A stretch of DNA of 64,000 nt from Verrucosispora sp. NA02020 (GCF_013364215.1 NZ_CP054923.1:4960001-5024000), one strand, 5' to 3'. Positions 54,701-61,083 are shown, numbered from the stretch's first letter. Notes: generated by a model from the sequence alone, not told the origin. Numbers and translations: made by a program.

Positions 54701-55634
54701 TCATGCCGGAGTAGAACGGAATGTCCGAGGTGCGCGGGCTGATCGAGGCGAGCGAGGTCAGCACGGTGTCCCGCACCTCCTCGACGCGCGGCGAGTGCGC
54801 GGCCAGCGGCACGGATGTCACGTGCGCGTAGACGCCTGCGGCGCGCAACTGCTCGGCGGCGAGCGCGAGAACCGCGCTGTCACCGGAGACCACCACCGTG
54901 CGGGGTGCCATCAGGCCGGAGACGTCGACGTCGTGACCGTGCTCGGCGAACCACGAGGTCACCTCGTGCACCGGCAACGCCACCACGGCCATCCCGCCTC
55001 GGCCGGCCAGCGTCGACTGGGCCCGGCTCCACAGCACGGCGGTCCTCGCGGCGTCGTCCAGCGACAGTGCCCCGGACACGCAGGCGGCGGCAGCCTCGCC
55101 GATGCTGTGCGCCACGACCGCCTGTGGCTCGACACCGTGCGAACGCCACAACTCGGCGAGCGCGACCATGATCGAGAACAGCACCGGCTGCACGACGTCG
55201 GTCTGCTGGTACAGGTCCGTGGAGTCCGACCTCAGCACGTCGACCAGCGACCAGTCCACGTGCGGTGCGAGCGCGTCGGCGCAGTCCCCGATGCGCCGGG
55301 CGAACACCGGCGCGGAGTCGAGCAGCTCTGCCGCCATACCCGGCCAGATCGCGCCCTGGCCGGGGAAGACGAACGCCGGGCGGGTCACGTCCGCCGCCGT
55401 CGCCCGCGCCACGTGCGGACTCGGCCGCCCCTGGGCGAGCAGCCGTACCGCCGTCACGAGGCTGTCGCCGCCGCCCAGCAGCACGGCCCGGTGCGCCTGT
55501 GACGGGCGGGCCGCCAGCGTGCGCCCCACGTCCCAGGGGTCGGCGGCGCACTCCTCGACGAGGTCACGCAACCGCCCGGCGACATCGCGCAGCGCCTGCT
55601 CGTTCGGCGTACTGAGGATCCAGGGAATGGTCAC
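45711..55634 (-). CDS. Loading and first hybrid megasynthase: AT-ACP-KS-AT-ACP-AMT-C-A-PCP-half C; predicted glycine
   Basis: This protein has 3307 residues. Loading AT is at 85-385 (VVAHSIGEA, LAAHS) and ACP has LGCTSVQL, Ser 475. KS is at 538-960, with DAACASSL and both His. AT2 is at about 1046-1350 (GHSIGEYTA, HPYHS). ACP2 is FALGVDSLM near 1455. A coiled coil and Pro/Thr linker precede a class III aminotransferase at about 1595-2048 (FDEMIVGFR, PLP lysine in SLYGKLVGGG). C is at about 2088-2510 (LHHIIADGGS) and A at about 2530-3010. The eye-read code DILQVGVIW is close to the glycine code DILQLGLIW. PCP is DLGGNSFSL. The last 200 residues match only the second lobe of a C domain. The GTG at 55634 is chosen because the upstream frame is antisense-like and overlaps the dehydrogenase gene. 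It should make a beta-amino acyl-Gly chain. Confidence 0.95.
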   Translation of the reverse strand: MTIPWILSTPNEQALRDVAGRLRDLVEECAADPWDVGRTLAARPSQAHRAVLLGGGDSLVTAVRLLAQGRPSPHVARATAADVTRPAFVFPGQGAIWPGMAAELLDSAPVFARRIGDCADALAPHVDWSLVDVLRSDSTDLYQQTDVVQPVLFSIMVALAELWRSHGVEPQAVVAHSIGEAAAACVSGALSLDDAARTAVLWSRAQSTLAGRGGMAVVALPVHEVTSWFAEHGHDVDVSGLMAPRTVVVSGDSAVLALAAEQLRAAGVYAHVTSVPLAAHSPRVEEVRDTVLTSLASISPRTSDIPFYSGMTGGAFDTAGLDAQYWYHNLRRPMLFESATRAMLADGYQAFVELSAHPVLTLAMRQTVEAVGTAVPVLHSLRRDGQRMDHFLASLAEAHVQGLAVNWEPVFAGRGRPIDLPDLDLPGSAGAGADVAPVRSVASLVSTQVAGVLGIGPELAQDDHTRSLFELGCTSVQLIELQSGLARELGVALESTFIIDHPTAHALTDELTRRVERGRAPAEARAAAPASTGSYSAEPVAVVGMAFRLPGGIGTRHQLWETLSGKVDVVREVPADRWSHSDLDTSEVTTTQGGYLDQVDQFDPLFFSISPAEAASIDPQQRLLLELTWEALEDAGLNPVTAGRDRRVGVFVGIYNNDYAQVGKNLGHPAERYTYTGNMANSAAGRISYSYGFDGPSQAIDAACASSLYALHQAGRELRQGGCDMVVAAAVNLILSPEGHVSWSRLQALSPTGRCRSFDDGADGYIRSEGGTVVILKRLSDAERDGDDILAVISGSAINHNGQGGGFTVPSGAAQQRVVEAAMAEAGVGIEDVSYVEAHGSGTPIGDPQELNALARVFAGRSGKLRVGSVKSNLGHLESAAGMAALCKVIVSMQHGRLPATLHFREGNRLIDWDAVPIEVVADEIAWQPAGGRRRAGISSFGISGSNAHIIVEEYEPTSRRTSSTPGLPRLLPVSAKSDAALRAALRTLGEWSADTTADLADIAHTLGTRRAGLRHRAALVCDAVTDIPGAVEAVLADGGVRDQADPGQVFVFSGQGTQYPGMARELYQHADLFRRELDEIDRVFRRLGDVSPIEAMFGDDEASFQSPRQTQPMIFAVGLALARYWQALGVTPSAVIGHSIGEYTAACFASVMSLTQAVDLVTRRARVVAASTGDGSMATLLCSRERAEQLLTDYPDVSVAAVNAAENTTVAGSAESLAEVLRAARRQRIFTERLDVSHPYHSVRMAQAADDLYAQIRHHEFEHPAIPWISTRTGGPVTADAPIDASYWSRHLVEPVLFQAAVGVAIARGSRVFVEIGATATVGGLIAQEFADAAIVVPSLRKGRSDCRQLLESAGELWRLGRSLEFGRLPGAAGGLVRDLPRTPFDRQRIWYSDRAGDHIAVARPAVAEPERTGVQRMADRGPVLTFVKQCVSQVTGVGVDAIDESVHLFALGVDSLMLVQLGKRVEAEYTVEIPIKAFFESLYTPGLLADFVLEQRPAEVTPVPSAEPVAVALPEPRAAAAPPAEIRGRLDPAGTPARGVEDLIRQQLEIMQQQLAVLSGVPSGTPTPTPVVPETTARRATPVSRKVGSYSNNIELSQDRLTDEQSAFIRDFVARYTARTLTSKVYAGQHREVLADWIASLNFNPSIKETVYPVVSARSRGATFWDVDGNEYVDTAMGYGVHFFGHQPDFILDAMRDQLDRGYELGPQNMVAGEVAALVHEMTGAERVAFCNTGTEAVMVSVRLARAVSGRDKVVRFLTSFHGSYDAVLAEADGEESIPTSIGIPQSAVDDTIVLTYGSAESLDRIRRHGSELAAVLVEPVQSRNPTLQPTEFLRELREICTENGIALIFDEMIVGFRIALGGAQEHFGVESDMSLYGKLVGGGMPIGIIAGRSRYLDAVDGGAWSDVDDSKPAVPTTFFAGTFCKHPLTMAACRAVLSYLREHGATALPAVNRLTADFARRVNDYFDAEEVPLKVTHFASLYKYETVVPRDMGHMSLTLNLFFKLLVFHGVYVWERRTAYFSLAHTREHQDRIFEAIRASVEALRGGGFDFRRSTSTAPRGLPVGAPRGTDLTPLDPTAVSEQEKRVYVLSRMRGGNEAYQILAGLRFDGAPDRERLAEAFRAIADKHEKLRGYYEIDATDIKARVAAEVTPEFHLFDHTREPGLRAEDVVAVMNRPFDLATPPLWRYGIVIDEDGVHHLLLSLHHIIADGGSIDILLNDLAEHLGRGELSPVRSDGYPAFVRQQARSVGLASYQEHRRWWLREFETVPPPLSLPTDSPYPLVNDFHGTHHYFRIDDALHQAAKAVIERHRTTPFIFYLSLWSVLLANAADTEDLCVGVPLDQRIIGTYDDTVGMFAQSLPLRVRTASDARLPDLLHAVRDTSLAAVEHSPYSYDVLVQELDLDRDFGRNALFDVMFTFTNARERVRRFGDVSATSEDFGVPRSMFALALELTERDGGLFGDLNFSSVYGERRMTELAEQFVHLIAQVVREPDQTLRELSRLDDETRDRLLTMGTGPVVVDLPTLAEAFDTAVREHAERAALRFRGEEVSYAELAERVNRYAGLLHEHGLGQGDLVGLLLPPTPELVTLMLAVNRIGAAWLPMDVKDPAKRLRLVIDTAEPTRVVCAEELAAAVGLGDRALHLPADIPAGPTPPVGSPGGPDDLAYVIFTSGSTGTPKGVAVTNGSLANFLVGMPEALGWADRKVVGCLTTPSFDIHLLETLLTLTSGGTVVVAGESEVRTPADIAEFVAANGVEYLQMTPTRLRLLCADPEAARATLARLDKLVVGGEAFPEDLLPRLREHRSLGVHNVYGPTETCIWSSVKDLTGDDATVTIGVPIANTTMYVLDDNLRLVPEGVTGNLWIGGLGVSPGYLHRPELTRERFLANPFGDGRIYLSGDRARWQDGELHCLGRVDDQVKIRGYRVELGEIELAITGHEMVTGAAVIVQELPSGSQVIRAFYQVREGGYLAPEALRNWLTERLTDYMVPATLAVVSDIPMTTSGKVDRTALAAQADAGPPVEPGRSEERGVGVAQELVTAWRTVLGDIPIGADESFFDLGGNSFSLVLLLEELHRQFPGMLDVSDLFANPTIGKLRKLLESRLAGQDSDALLTGFGVRLPESWFTHDATADGRVEAALPARTRATLRRLRRSGAREPEDLAHVAFAVALHKLVGTDDISLCVLDDDARVTVVRFDFAGKTDLADVLDDYRRQRDHNDRLDLHRFVACRGVDRTVSVACGSARQWEEVDVLRHFDIGYAIDVRADPVAVQIDHAREVDSTRVEQVMGGHLKVLAVLGRPASKEKVQS

Positions 55635-55723
55635 CGGTGCCTCACCACCCAGCCACCGGGGGTGCTTGCCATGACGGTCTCCAGGGTGTTCGCGGCGCGC
55701 GGGATCGGACACGGGGTCATCGC

Positions 55724-56863
55724 CTATGCCTTCCGGGCGTACTTCTTGTAGCCGGCGTCGGCGATCATGATCTGCTGCAGCTGGGAGGTGCCCTCGATGA
55801 TTTCGAGGATCTTCGCCTCCCGGAACAGGCGTTCCGCGGGGTATCCCGACCAGCACCCGTTCCCACCCAGCACCTGGACCGCGTCCGACGTCGCACGTTG
55901 GGCGACGGTGGACGAGAAGTACTTCGCGATGATCGTCTCGGTGGCCGCGTCGGCACTGCGCTGCGCGAGCGACCGGCCCGCGCTGCGACACAGTTCCCGG
56001 GCCGCGGCGACGCTGGTGACCGCGTCGGCGACCATCTTCTGCACCAACTGCTGCGTGCCGATCTTGACCCCGAACTGCTCGCGTCGCGTCGCGTAGGTGC
56101 ACATCTCCTCCAGCGCCGCCTGGGCCAGCGCGACACCGGCCCACGCGATGCTGTAGCGACCGTGCAGGAGGGCCGTGTTCACCACGAAGCCGAAGCCGGC
56201 CCCGATACCCGCGATGAGGTTCTCCGCCGGCACCTCGACGTCGTCCAGCTCGATCTCCGCGATGTGGGTCGCGCGGTTGCCCAGGAAGCCGGACATCGGC
56301 CAGGTCCGTACGCCGGGCATGTCGCGTTCCACCATGAACGCGCTCGTGACGCCGTTGTCGGTCGCCAGCACCAGGATCAGGTCGGCCACACCGGCGAAGG
56401 AGATCCACTTCTTGCGTCCGTTGAGGACGAAGGAGTCGCCCTTCCTGATGTACGTCGTGGCGACCGCCGCCGCGTCCGACCCGGCGCCCTCCTCGGACAG
56501 CGCGAAGCAGCCGATCATCTCGCCCCGGGCGAGGGCGGTGAGGTACTTCTCCTTGAGCCGCCGCGACGCCAGTTCCAGCAGCGTCCCGGCGACGATCGAG
56601 GTGTGGACGGTCAGCAGCGCCCGGGTGGACGCGCAGGCCTTGCCGATCGCCTCGGTGACCTCGCCGTACTCCAGCGGGTCCAGGCCGAGTCCGCCCCACT
56701 TCGTCGGGATCGACGCACCGAGCAGACCTTCCGCCGCCATCCTCTGGATGACGTCGCGCGGCAGGGCCTCGTCCCGGTCGAACTCCGCGGCCCGTGGGGC
56801 CAGCTCGGTCTCGGCGAAGAGCATGGCGCGTGCGATGACGTCGGACCTGTCCATGTCACTCAC
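55724..56863 (-). CDS. Acyl-CoA dehydrogenase-like enzyme (FkbI type), hydroxymalonyl-ACP pathway
   Basis: This is a 379-residue flavoprotein of the acyl-CoA dehydrogenase fold. Marks are GGLGLDPLEYGEV, the FAD-binding FALSEEGAGSDAAAVAT, WISFAGVADLILV, and the C-terminal QVLGGNGCWSGYPAERLFREAKILEI. In methoxymalonyl/hydroxymalonyl pathways the FkbI homologue oxidises the acyl-ACP made from 1,3-bisphosphoglycerate. Here it sits directly between the free-standing ACP and the first megasynthase, which supports that role. It starts at a GTG overlapping the ACP stop by eight bases, with AAGG nine bases upstream; an ATG three codons in is the alternative. It is followed by an 89-base gap. Confidence 0.93.
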   Translation of the reverse strand: MSDMDRSDVIARAMLFAETELAPRAAEFDRDEALPRDVIQRMAAEGLLGASIPTKWGGLGLDPLEYGEVTEAIGKACASTRALLTVHTSIVAGTLLELASRRLKEKYLTALARGEMIGCFALSEEGAGSDAAAVATTYIRKGDSFVLNGRKKWISFAGVADLILVLATDNGVTSAFMVERDMPGVRTWPMSGFLGNRATHIAEIELDDVEVPAENLIAGIGAGFGFVVNTALLHGRYSIAWAGVALAQAALEEMCTYATRREQFGVKIGTQQLVQKMVADAVTSVAAARELCRSAGRSLAQRSADAATETIIAKYFSSTVAQRATSDAVQVLGGNGCWSGYPAERLFREAKILEIIEGTSQLQQIMIADAGYKKYARKA

Positions 56864-57128
56864 CAGCCGAGGCCTTCAGTTCACCCACCATGTCCGCGAG
56901 GCGGCGGACCGAACTGAAGTTCTGCAGGATGATGTAGTCGTCCGGAACCACGAGGTCGAACGTGGACTCGACGTAGTGCAGGAGCTGCATGGCGAACAAC
57001 GACGTGAAATAGCCACGCTCGAAGATGTTCTCCTCGTCGTCCAGCTCGACGTCCTTGAACGCGGTCATGTTCTCCCGGAGGTACTCCCGGATCCTGTTCG
57101 CAGCGTCCGCCACCATCACGTCTGCCAT
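56856..57128 (-). CDS. Free-standing acyl carrier protein (FkbJ type)
   Basis: This is a 90-residue ACP. The phosphopantetheine serine lies in RGYFTSLFAMQLLHYVE, a variant of the DSL motif that is characteristic of the carrier proteins of the methoxymalonyl/hydroxymalonyl pathway. It would carry the glyceryl, then hydroxymalonyl, unit made by the FkbH-type, HAD-type and acyl-CoA-dehydrogenase-type neighbours and hand it to an AT. The ATG at 57128 gives a normal length; an upstream in-frame ATG at 57152 would overlap the FkbH stop and is possible too. It overlaps the dehydrogenase gene, so production is coupled. Confidence 0.93.
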   Translation of the reverse strand: MADVMVADAANRIREYLRENMTAFKDVELDDEENIFERGYFTSLFAMQLLHYVESTFDLVVPDDYIILQNFSSVRRLADMVGELKASAGE

Positions 57129-57144
57129 GTTCACCACCGCCTCG

Positions 57145-58170
57145 TCACGCATCGATCTTGACCTTGATGTAACCGGGATAGTCCTGACGGACCGCGAGAT
57201 CGTGCTCGTACAGGTAGTCGTTGCCCTCGCGCCACACCACGCGGAAGTTCGCCAACTGGTACGTCACCAGCATCTGGCGGTTCCGGTCGGTCCGGCGGAA
57301 GCGGGCCAGGAGACGCTTCCCGTTCTCGGCGGCCCGGTTCAACAGGAAGGACAGCAGGACCGTGCCCACGCCCTTGGACACCGTCCGACACGACATCAGC
57401 AGGAGGTTGACCGTCCAGCGGTCGTCCTGCTTCTCCACCAGCGCCACGCCGATCTTGCCGTAGGAGCCGTAGCGGTCGGTCAGCTCGCACACCCAGATGT
57501 CGTGGTCGGGGCTGCCCATCAGCTCTTCGAGCTGCTGGTGCGAGTACTGGATGCCGGTGGAGTTCAGCTGGTTGGTGCGCTCGGTCAGCTCAGCGAGGCG
57601 CAGCAGGTCGCCGTCCCTCGCTTGAGAAATCGTGAAGATCATGTCGAGACCGCTGAGGAACTCGTCCGGGGCGCCCCGGTGCTCGAGCTCCGCGGCGTTG
57701 CGCGCGTGATCCTCCAGGTACATCCGCCGACGGCGGGCGGCGTCCTCGGTCACCACCGGGGGTGACAGGCGCGGAATCGCGAGCAGGGTGCCCAGATCCG
57801 CCGCGTCGACCGTCTCGACCTCCGGGTGGGCGAAGGCCACCTCGTCGCGCTCGAACGGCTGGTCGTCCACGAACATGATCGTGTCGATGCCGATGTTCAG
57901 CTTCTCGCGGATCGCGGCGAGCGAGCTGGACTTGCTGTTCCAGTTGATCTGCGGATAGAGGAAGTACTCGGCGAGGCCGACCTCCTCCAGCTTGCGCACC
58001 GCGTCGTCGTGGTTGTTCTTGCTGGCCACCGACTGAAGGATGCCGCGCGCATCCAGGGTCTTGATCACGTTGACCACGTCGTCGCGGAGGACGAGGTCAT
58101 CGCCGGCGGACAGGGTGCCGTGCCACAGCGTGTCGTCGAGGTCCCAGACGACACACTTCGCCATCTTCAT
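57145..58170 (-). CDS. fkbH: FkbH-type glyceryl-ACP synthase (HAD-like plus GNAT-like C-terminus)
   Basis: This is a 341-residue protein. The N-terminal HAD domain has VWDLDDTLWHGTL near residue 7, the Ser/Lys region SVASKNNHDDA, and FVDDQPFERDEV near residue 115. The C-terminal 140 residues form a GNAT-like fold (WVCELTDRYGSYGKIGVALVE, VNLLLMSCRTVSKGVG). FkbH proteins take 1,3-bisphosphoglycerate, dephosphorylate it and load the glyceryl group on an ACP. That is the first step to hydroxy- or methoxymalonyl-ACP. The start is the ATG at 58170, with GGAGG ten bases upstream; the open frame beyond it overlaps the dehydrogenase gene and is not used. The length is near the family norm. Confidence 0.95.
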   Translation of the reverse strand: MKMAKCVVWDLDDTLWHGTLSAGDDLVLRDDVVNVIKTLDARGILQSVASKNNHDDAVRKLEEVGLAEYFLYPQINWNSKSSSLAAIREKLNIGIDTIMFVDDQPFERDEVAFAHPEVETVDAADLGTLLAIPRLSPPVVTEDAARRRRMYLEDHARNAAELEHRGAPDEFLSGLDMIFTISQARDGDLLRLAELTERTNQLNSTGIQYSHQQLEELMGSPDHDIWVCELTDRYGSYGKIGVALVEKQDDRWTVNLLLMSCRTVSKGVGTVLLSFLLNRAAENGKRLLARFRRTDRNRQMLVTYQLANFRVVWREGNDYLYEHDLAVRQDYPGYIKVKIDA

Positions 58171-58241
58171 AGATCGAAGTCCTCCAGGGGGATCGCTGCC
58201 CGGTGGCGCAGCCGATGACCGCGTCAGCGTTCGGGGAGATC

Positions 58242-59096
58242 TCAGTGGTTCGCGTAGGTGTAGAAGCCCTGACCGCTCTTCCGTCCCAGCCGGCCCGCGG
58301 CGACCATCTTCTTCAGCGTCGGGCAACAGCGGAACTTGCTGTCCTGGAACTCCGCGTAGAGCACGTTCAGGGAGTCGACCACGGTGTCCAGGCCGATGAG
58401 GTCGGCGGTCTCCAGCGGGCCCATCCTGTGCCCGTACCCGAGCTTGAAGATGGCGTCGATCTGCTCCGGCTCGGCGACGCCGTCGTGCACCAGGAAGGCC
58501 GCCTCGTTCATGAACAGGTGCGACAACCGGTTGGACACGAAGCCGGGCATGTCGTTGACCACGATGGACTGCTTGCCGAGCGACCGGACGAACTCCTCGG
58601 CCTGCTTGATCGTGTCCTCGGAGGTGTGGTAGCCACGGACGACCTCCGCGCACTCCAGCAGGGGAACCGGATTCATGAAGTGGATGCCGACGACGTTGTG
58701 GGGTCGTGGCGTGCCGGCGGCGAGCTTGGTGATGGAGATACAGCTCGTGTTCACGGCGATCTTCGTGCTCTCGCCGCAGACGTCACGCAGATCGAGGTAC
58801 AGGCGCTCCTTGGCGGCCAGGTCCTCGACGATGTTCTCGACGATCCAGTCGACTCCGGCGAGGTCGCCGAGGTCGGTGCCGAAGCGGATGCGGCCCAGGA
58901 TCTCGTCGGCCTTCCAGGCGGCGGCGGCCGGAGACATCATCCGGAACTTCCGGACGAGCTGCCGGATGTCCCGGGGCGCGGTGGCCAGCACGTCGGAGTC
59001 GTGGTCGGACAGGATGACGTCGTAACCCTTGGCCGCGCACGTGATGGCCACGTCCTTGCCCATGACGCCCGCGCCGATGACCCCTACTGTCGCCAT
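58242..59096 (-). CDS. 3-hydroxyacyl-CoA dehydrogenase-like enzyme (FkbK type)
   Basis: This is a 284-residue NAD-dependent dehydrogenase. The Rossmann motif VGVIGAGVMGKDVA is at the start, followed by the catalytic region HFMNPVPLLECAEVV, NDMPGFVSNRL, and the closing GRKSGQGFYTY. It is the homologue of the enzyme that oxidises glyceryl-ACP at C3 in methoxymalonyl/hydroxymalonyl pathways. The ATG at 59096 is chosen because the Rossmann strand begins two codons later; an in-frame ATG at 59150 would add 18 residues of poor match. It is the first gene of the minus-strand operon, preceded by a long non-coding leader with inverted repeats. Confidence 0.94.
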   Translation of the reverse strand: MATVGVIGAGVMGKDVAITCAAKGYDVILSDHDSDVLATAPRDIRQLVRKFRMMSPAAAAWKADEILGRIRFGTDLGDLAGVDWIVENIVEDLAAKERLYLDLRDVCGESTKIAVNTSCISITKLAAGTPRPHNVVGIHFMNPVPLLECAEVVRGYHTSEDTIKQAEEFVRSLGKQSIVVNDMPGFVSNRLSHLFMNEAAFLVHDGVAEPEQIDAIFKLGYGHRMGPLETADLIGLDTVVDSLNVLYAEFQDSKFRCCPTLKKMVAAGRLGRKSGQGFYTYANH

Positions 59097-59130
59097 TGTC
59101 CAGCCGCCCCCGGTAATGATGGAAAGGGCA

Positions 59131-59145
59131 CGCGTAATGTACGCG
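59131..59145. promoter_or_regulatory. Inverted repeat CGCGTA-ATG-TACGCG in the operon leader
   Basis: Perfect 6-bp arms separated by three bases lie 35 bases upstream of the dehydrogenase start. This is a candidate repressor or activator site for the whole biosynthetic operon. Confidence 0.4.
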
Positions 59146-59185
59146 AACATCGCTCCAACATTCGCCTTCGCACACCCATATGGAC

Positions 59186-59212
59186 GACGCCGGGCTGAGT
59201 CGGCCCGGCGTC
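59186..59212. promoter_or_regulatory. 10-bp perfect hairpin in the leader of the biosynthetic operon
   Basis: GACGCCGGGC at 59186-59195 pairs with GCCCGGCGTC at 59203-59212 over a seven-base loop, about 90 bases before the first start codon. It could be a transcript hairpin (attenuator or stabiliser) or an operator. A TAATAG hexamer lies just upstream on the minus strand at 59221-59226, and TTGACA is found at 59320-59325; neither has a convincing partner element at ideal spacing. Confidence 0.5.
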
Positions 59213-60260
59213 GGAGGAACCTATTACACGATTGCCCCGTTTGTTCGGAGACCCTGCACGCAATGAGTGGACATCAGCAGAAGGTGCCCGCTTCGCCTTC
59301 ATTGCAAGTTGCATGAGATTGTCAACTCCGTGCGACGGACCATACACGGAAGCGCCGCAAGCCGTAAAGACGAGCATCGACACTACGGGCAGTAGTGGCT
59401 CAATTGCACACTGCTTCGGGGGCGATTGGCCGCCGCGACAGGACGATCAAAACGGCAAAAAATTCGCACCCGAGCGGCCTGGCCCCCCGCCCCTTAAAGC
59501 CCTCGGTTTCGCAGTGTCAGCGGCCAATCCGGTCAAAAGTAGGGATGAATAGATGATCCGGCGAGCCCTTGCGGCCGAAGGCGTTATCTGATCCACATGC
59601 GACAGACGGTCCGGCAGCCGGGCGGCCCACGTCAGGACAACCGCAGGTCAACGACGCAGCGGACGCGCCGCAACCATGCCGCACCACCCCATTTACGGAC
59701 GATCAAAGGAAAGCACGCGGATCACACTTCACGACGGGCCGGCCCGAACCGGCCGCGTCCGCACGCGTCCGGAGCCCGCCCGAACCGTTGCACACGACCC
59801 CCTCCCGCCGGCAGTACGTCTCAGATTGGCGACGACGTGCCAAACCGATAATGCATCCGCTTACCCGCCACTCCACCCACACACCGCCCTCTAGTCGACT
59901 CCGGCAAGACTCAGCCGCCGATTAGTGATGACACGCCTTTAATGTCCATCTTGGATGTGACAGAACCGATATCACCGGTGGGGAAATTTGCTGTCGCAAA
60001 TTCCTGTCCGGAGAGCGCTCCATGGGTGCGCCTGTTCCGACTCGGACTTAACGCCAAGGAAGCCGGGTAGCGAATTCCGGGAGTCAGCGCCATGCACGGA
60101 ACGGCTCACTGCTTGGCAACAACACCGGCGGACGGTTACCGTTCCCCGAGCCGGAACAGCCCCGCAGGTGCGTTAACCCGACAGGCGCTTCACCCGACCG
60201 GCACGACTGGCGTCACGCGTCGCCAGCCATTCGACGACACACCGAACCCGAGGACGAATC
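59213..60260. other. Long non-coding region between the biosynthetic operon and the divergent methyltransferase
   Basis: About 1.05 kb without a supportable gene. It is visibly poorer in G and C than its surroundings. Short open frames on both strands lack ribosome-binding sites and recognisable protein. It should contain the promoters for both directions. GAGGACGAATC before 60261 is a fair ribosome-binding site for the methyltransferase. I see no tRNA, no insertion element and no extended repeat in it. Confidence 0.6.
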
Positions 60261-61001
60261 ATGGACCGAACGTTCGCCGACGACGTCGGCGACTGGCTGG
60301 TCGCCCAGGCCGACTCGCTCATCAAGGACGGTGGCACCAGAGAGCTCATGCGATCGACCTGGTCCGTGCTGCCCGAGGTGTGGCCTCCCGATCCGGCGAC
60401 CGAGGTGTTCACGTCCGCGCTGCCCCTGGGCTCCGGCACCCGGTTCCTCGAGATCGGGTGCGGCGCGGGCGTCACGAGCGTGGTGGCCGCCATGAGTGGC
60501 TGCGAACGCGTCGTCGCGACCGACATCAACCCGGCTGCGGTGGCCAACACCGTGCTCAACGCCAAGGCACACGACGTCGGGCACAAGGTCGAAGCGCTGA
60601 CCAGCGACCTGTTCCTCGAACTCGGCCCGGAGGACGTCTTCGACCTGATCGTGTCCAACCCGCCCCTCGTGCGGGCGCGGGAGGACCGGGCCTACGACCG
60701 GCCGATCGAGCATTCGGTGTTCGACCCCGGGTACGCCCTCCACCAGCGCTTCTTCCATGAGGTGAAGCCGCACCTCGCCGCCGGCGGGCACATCTTCATG
60801 AACACCAGCGACACGATGGGCGATCCGCACTCCATCGTCTCCCTCGCGGTGCGGATGGGCTTCTCCGCGCGCAAGCACCACTCGAACCGGATCGAGATTC
60901 CCGGGACGCTGATCGGGTGGACCCCCGCCATCGCCGCCGCCGCCGACGACCGCGGGATGATCTACATCGACTCTTCCATCTACGACTTCGAGCTGCTCTG
61001 A
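60261..61001 (+). CDS. Class I SAM-dependent methyltransferase with NPP motif
   Basis: This is a 246-residue protein. Motif I is FLEIGCGAGVTSVVAA near residue 67, motif II ATDINPAAVANTVLNAK, and motif IV is DLIVSNPPLV near residue 130. The NPP(Y/F/L) motif belongs to enzymes that usually methylate nitrogen in planar groups (PrmC, RsmC, TrmN6 relatives), not to catechol-type O-methyltransferases such as FkbG. The N-terminal 50 residues and the C-terminal ETPG-like segment (IEIPGTLIGWTPAIAA) are not from a family I can name. It is divergent from the biosynthetic operon across the 1.1 kb leader and could be its tailoring enzyme, but nothing in the sequence proves that. Confidence 0.85.
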   Translation: MDRTFADDVGDWLVAQADSLIKDGGTRELMRSTWSVLPEVWPPDPATEVFTSALPLGSGTRFLEIGCGAGVTSVVAAMSGCERVVATDINPAAVANTVLNAKAHDVGHKVEALTSDLFLELGPEDVFDLIVSNPPLVRAREDRAYDRPIEHSVFDPGYALHQRFFHEVKPHLAAGGHIFMNTSDTMGDPHSIVSLAVRMGFSARKHHSNRIEIPGTLIGWTPAIAAAADDRGMIYIDSSIYDFELL

Positions 61002-61083
61002 GCAGAGGCGGCAGCCACGGTGTGCGGCCACGACACGTGTGGCGCCGCCGGCAGCCTCGTACCGCAGGTCGCCGACGACCGGG

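Noticed and set aside
55635..56699. Extension of the first megasynthase frame to an upstream start at 56699
   Set aside because: The stretch lies on the same strand in another frame of the acyl-CoA dehydrogenase gene and has no domain match. The AT region begins only after the GTG at 55634.
58171..58653. N-terminal extension of FkbH to 58653
   Set aside because: It overlaps the 3-hydroxyacyl-CoA dehydrogenase gene in another frame. The HAD motif starts right after the ATG at 58170, which has a good ribosome-binding site.
59320..59325. TTGACA on the minus strand as the promoter of the biosynthetic operon
   Set aside because: The hexamer at the right spacing is ATGAAG, a poor -10. I leave the promoter unassigned.
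59569..59925. Plus-strand frame of about 118 codons in the leader region
   Set aside because: It has no ribosome-binding site, a composition unlike local genes and no recognisable domain.
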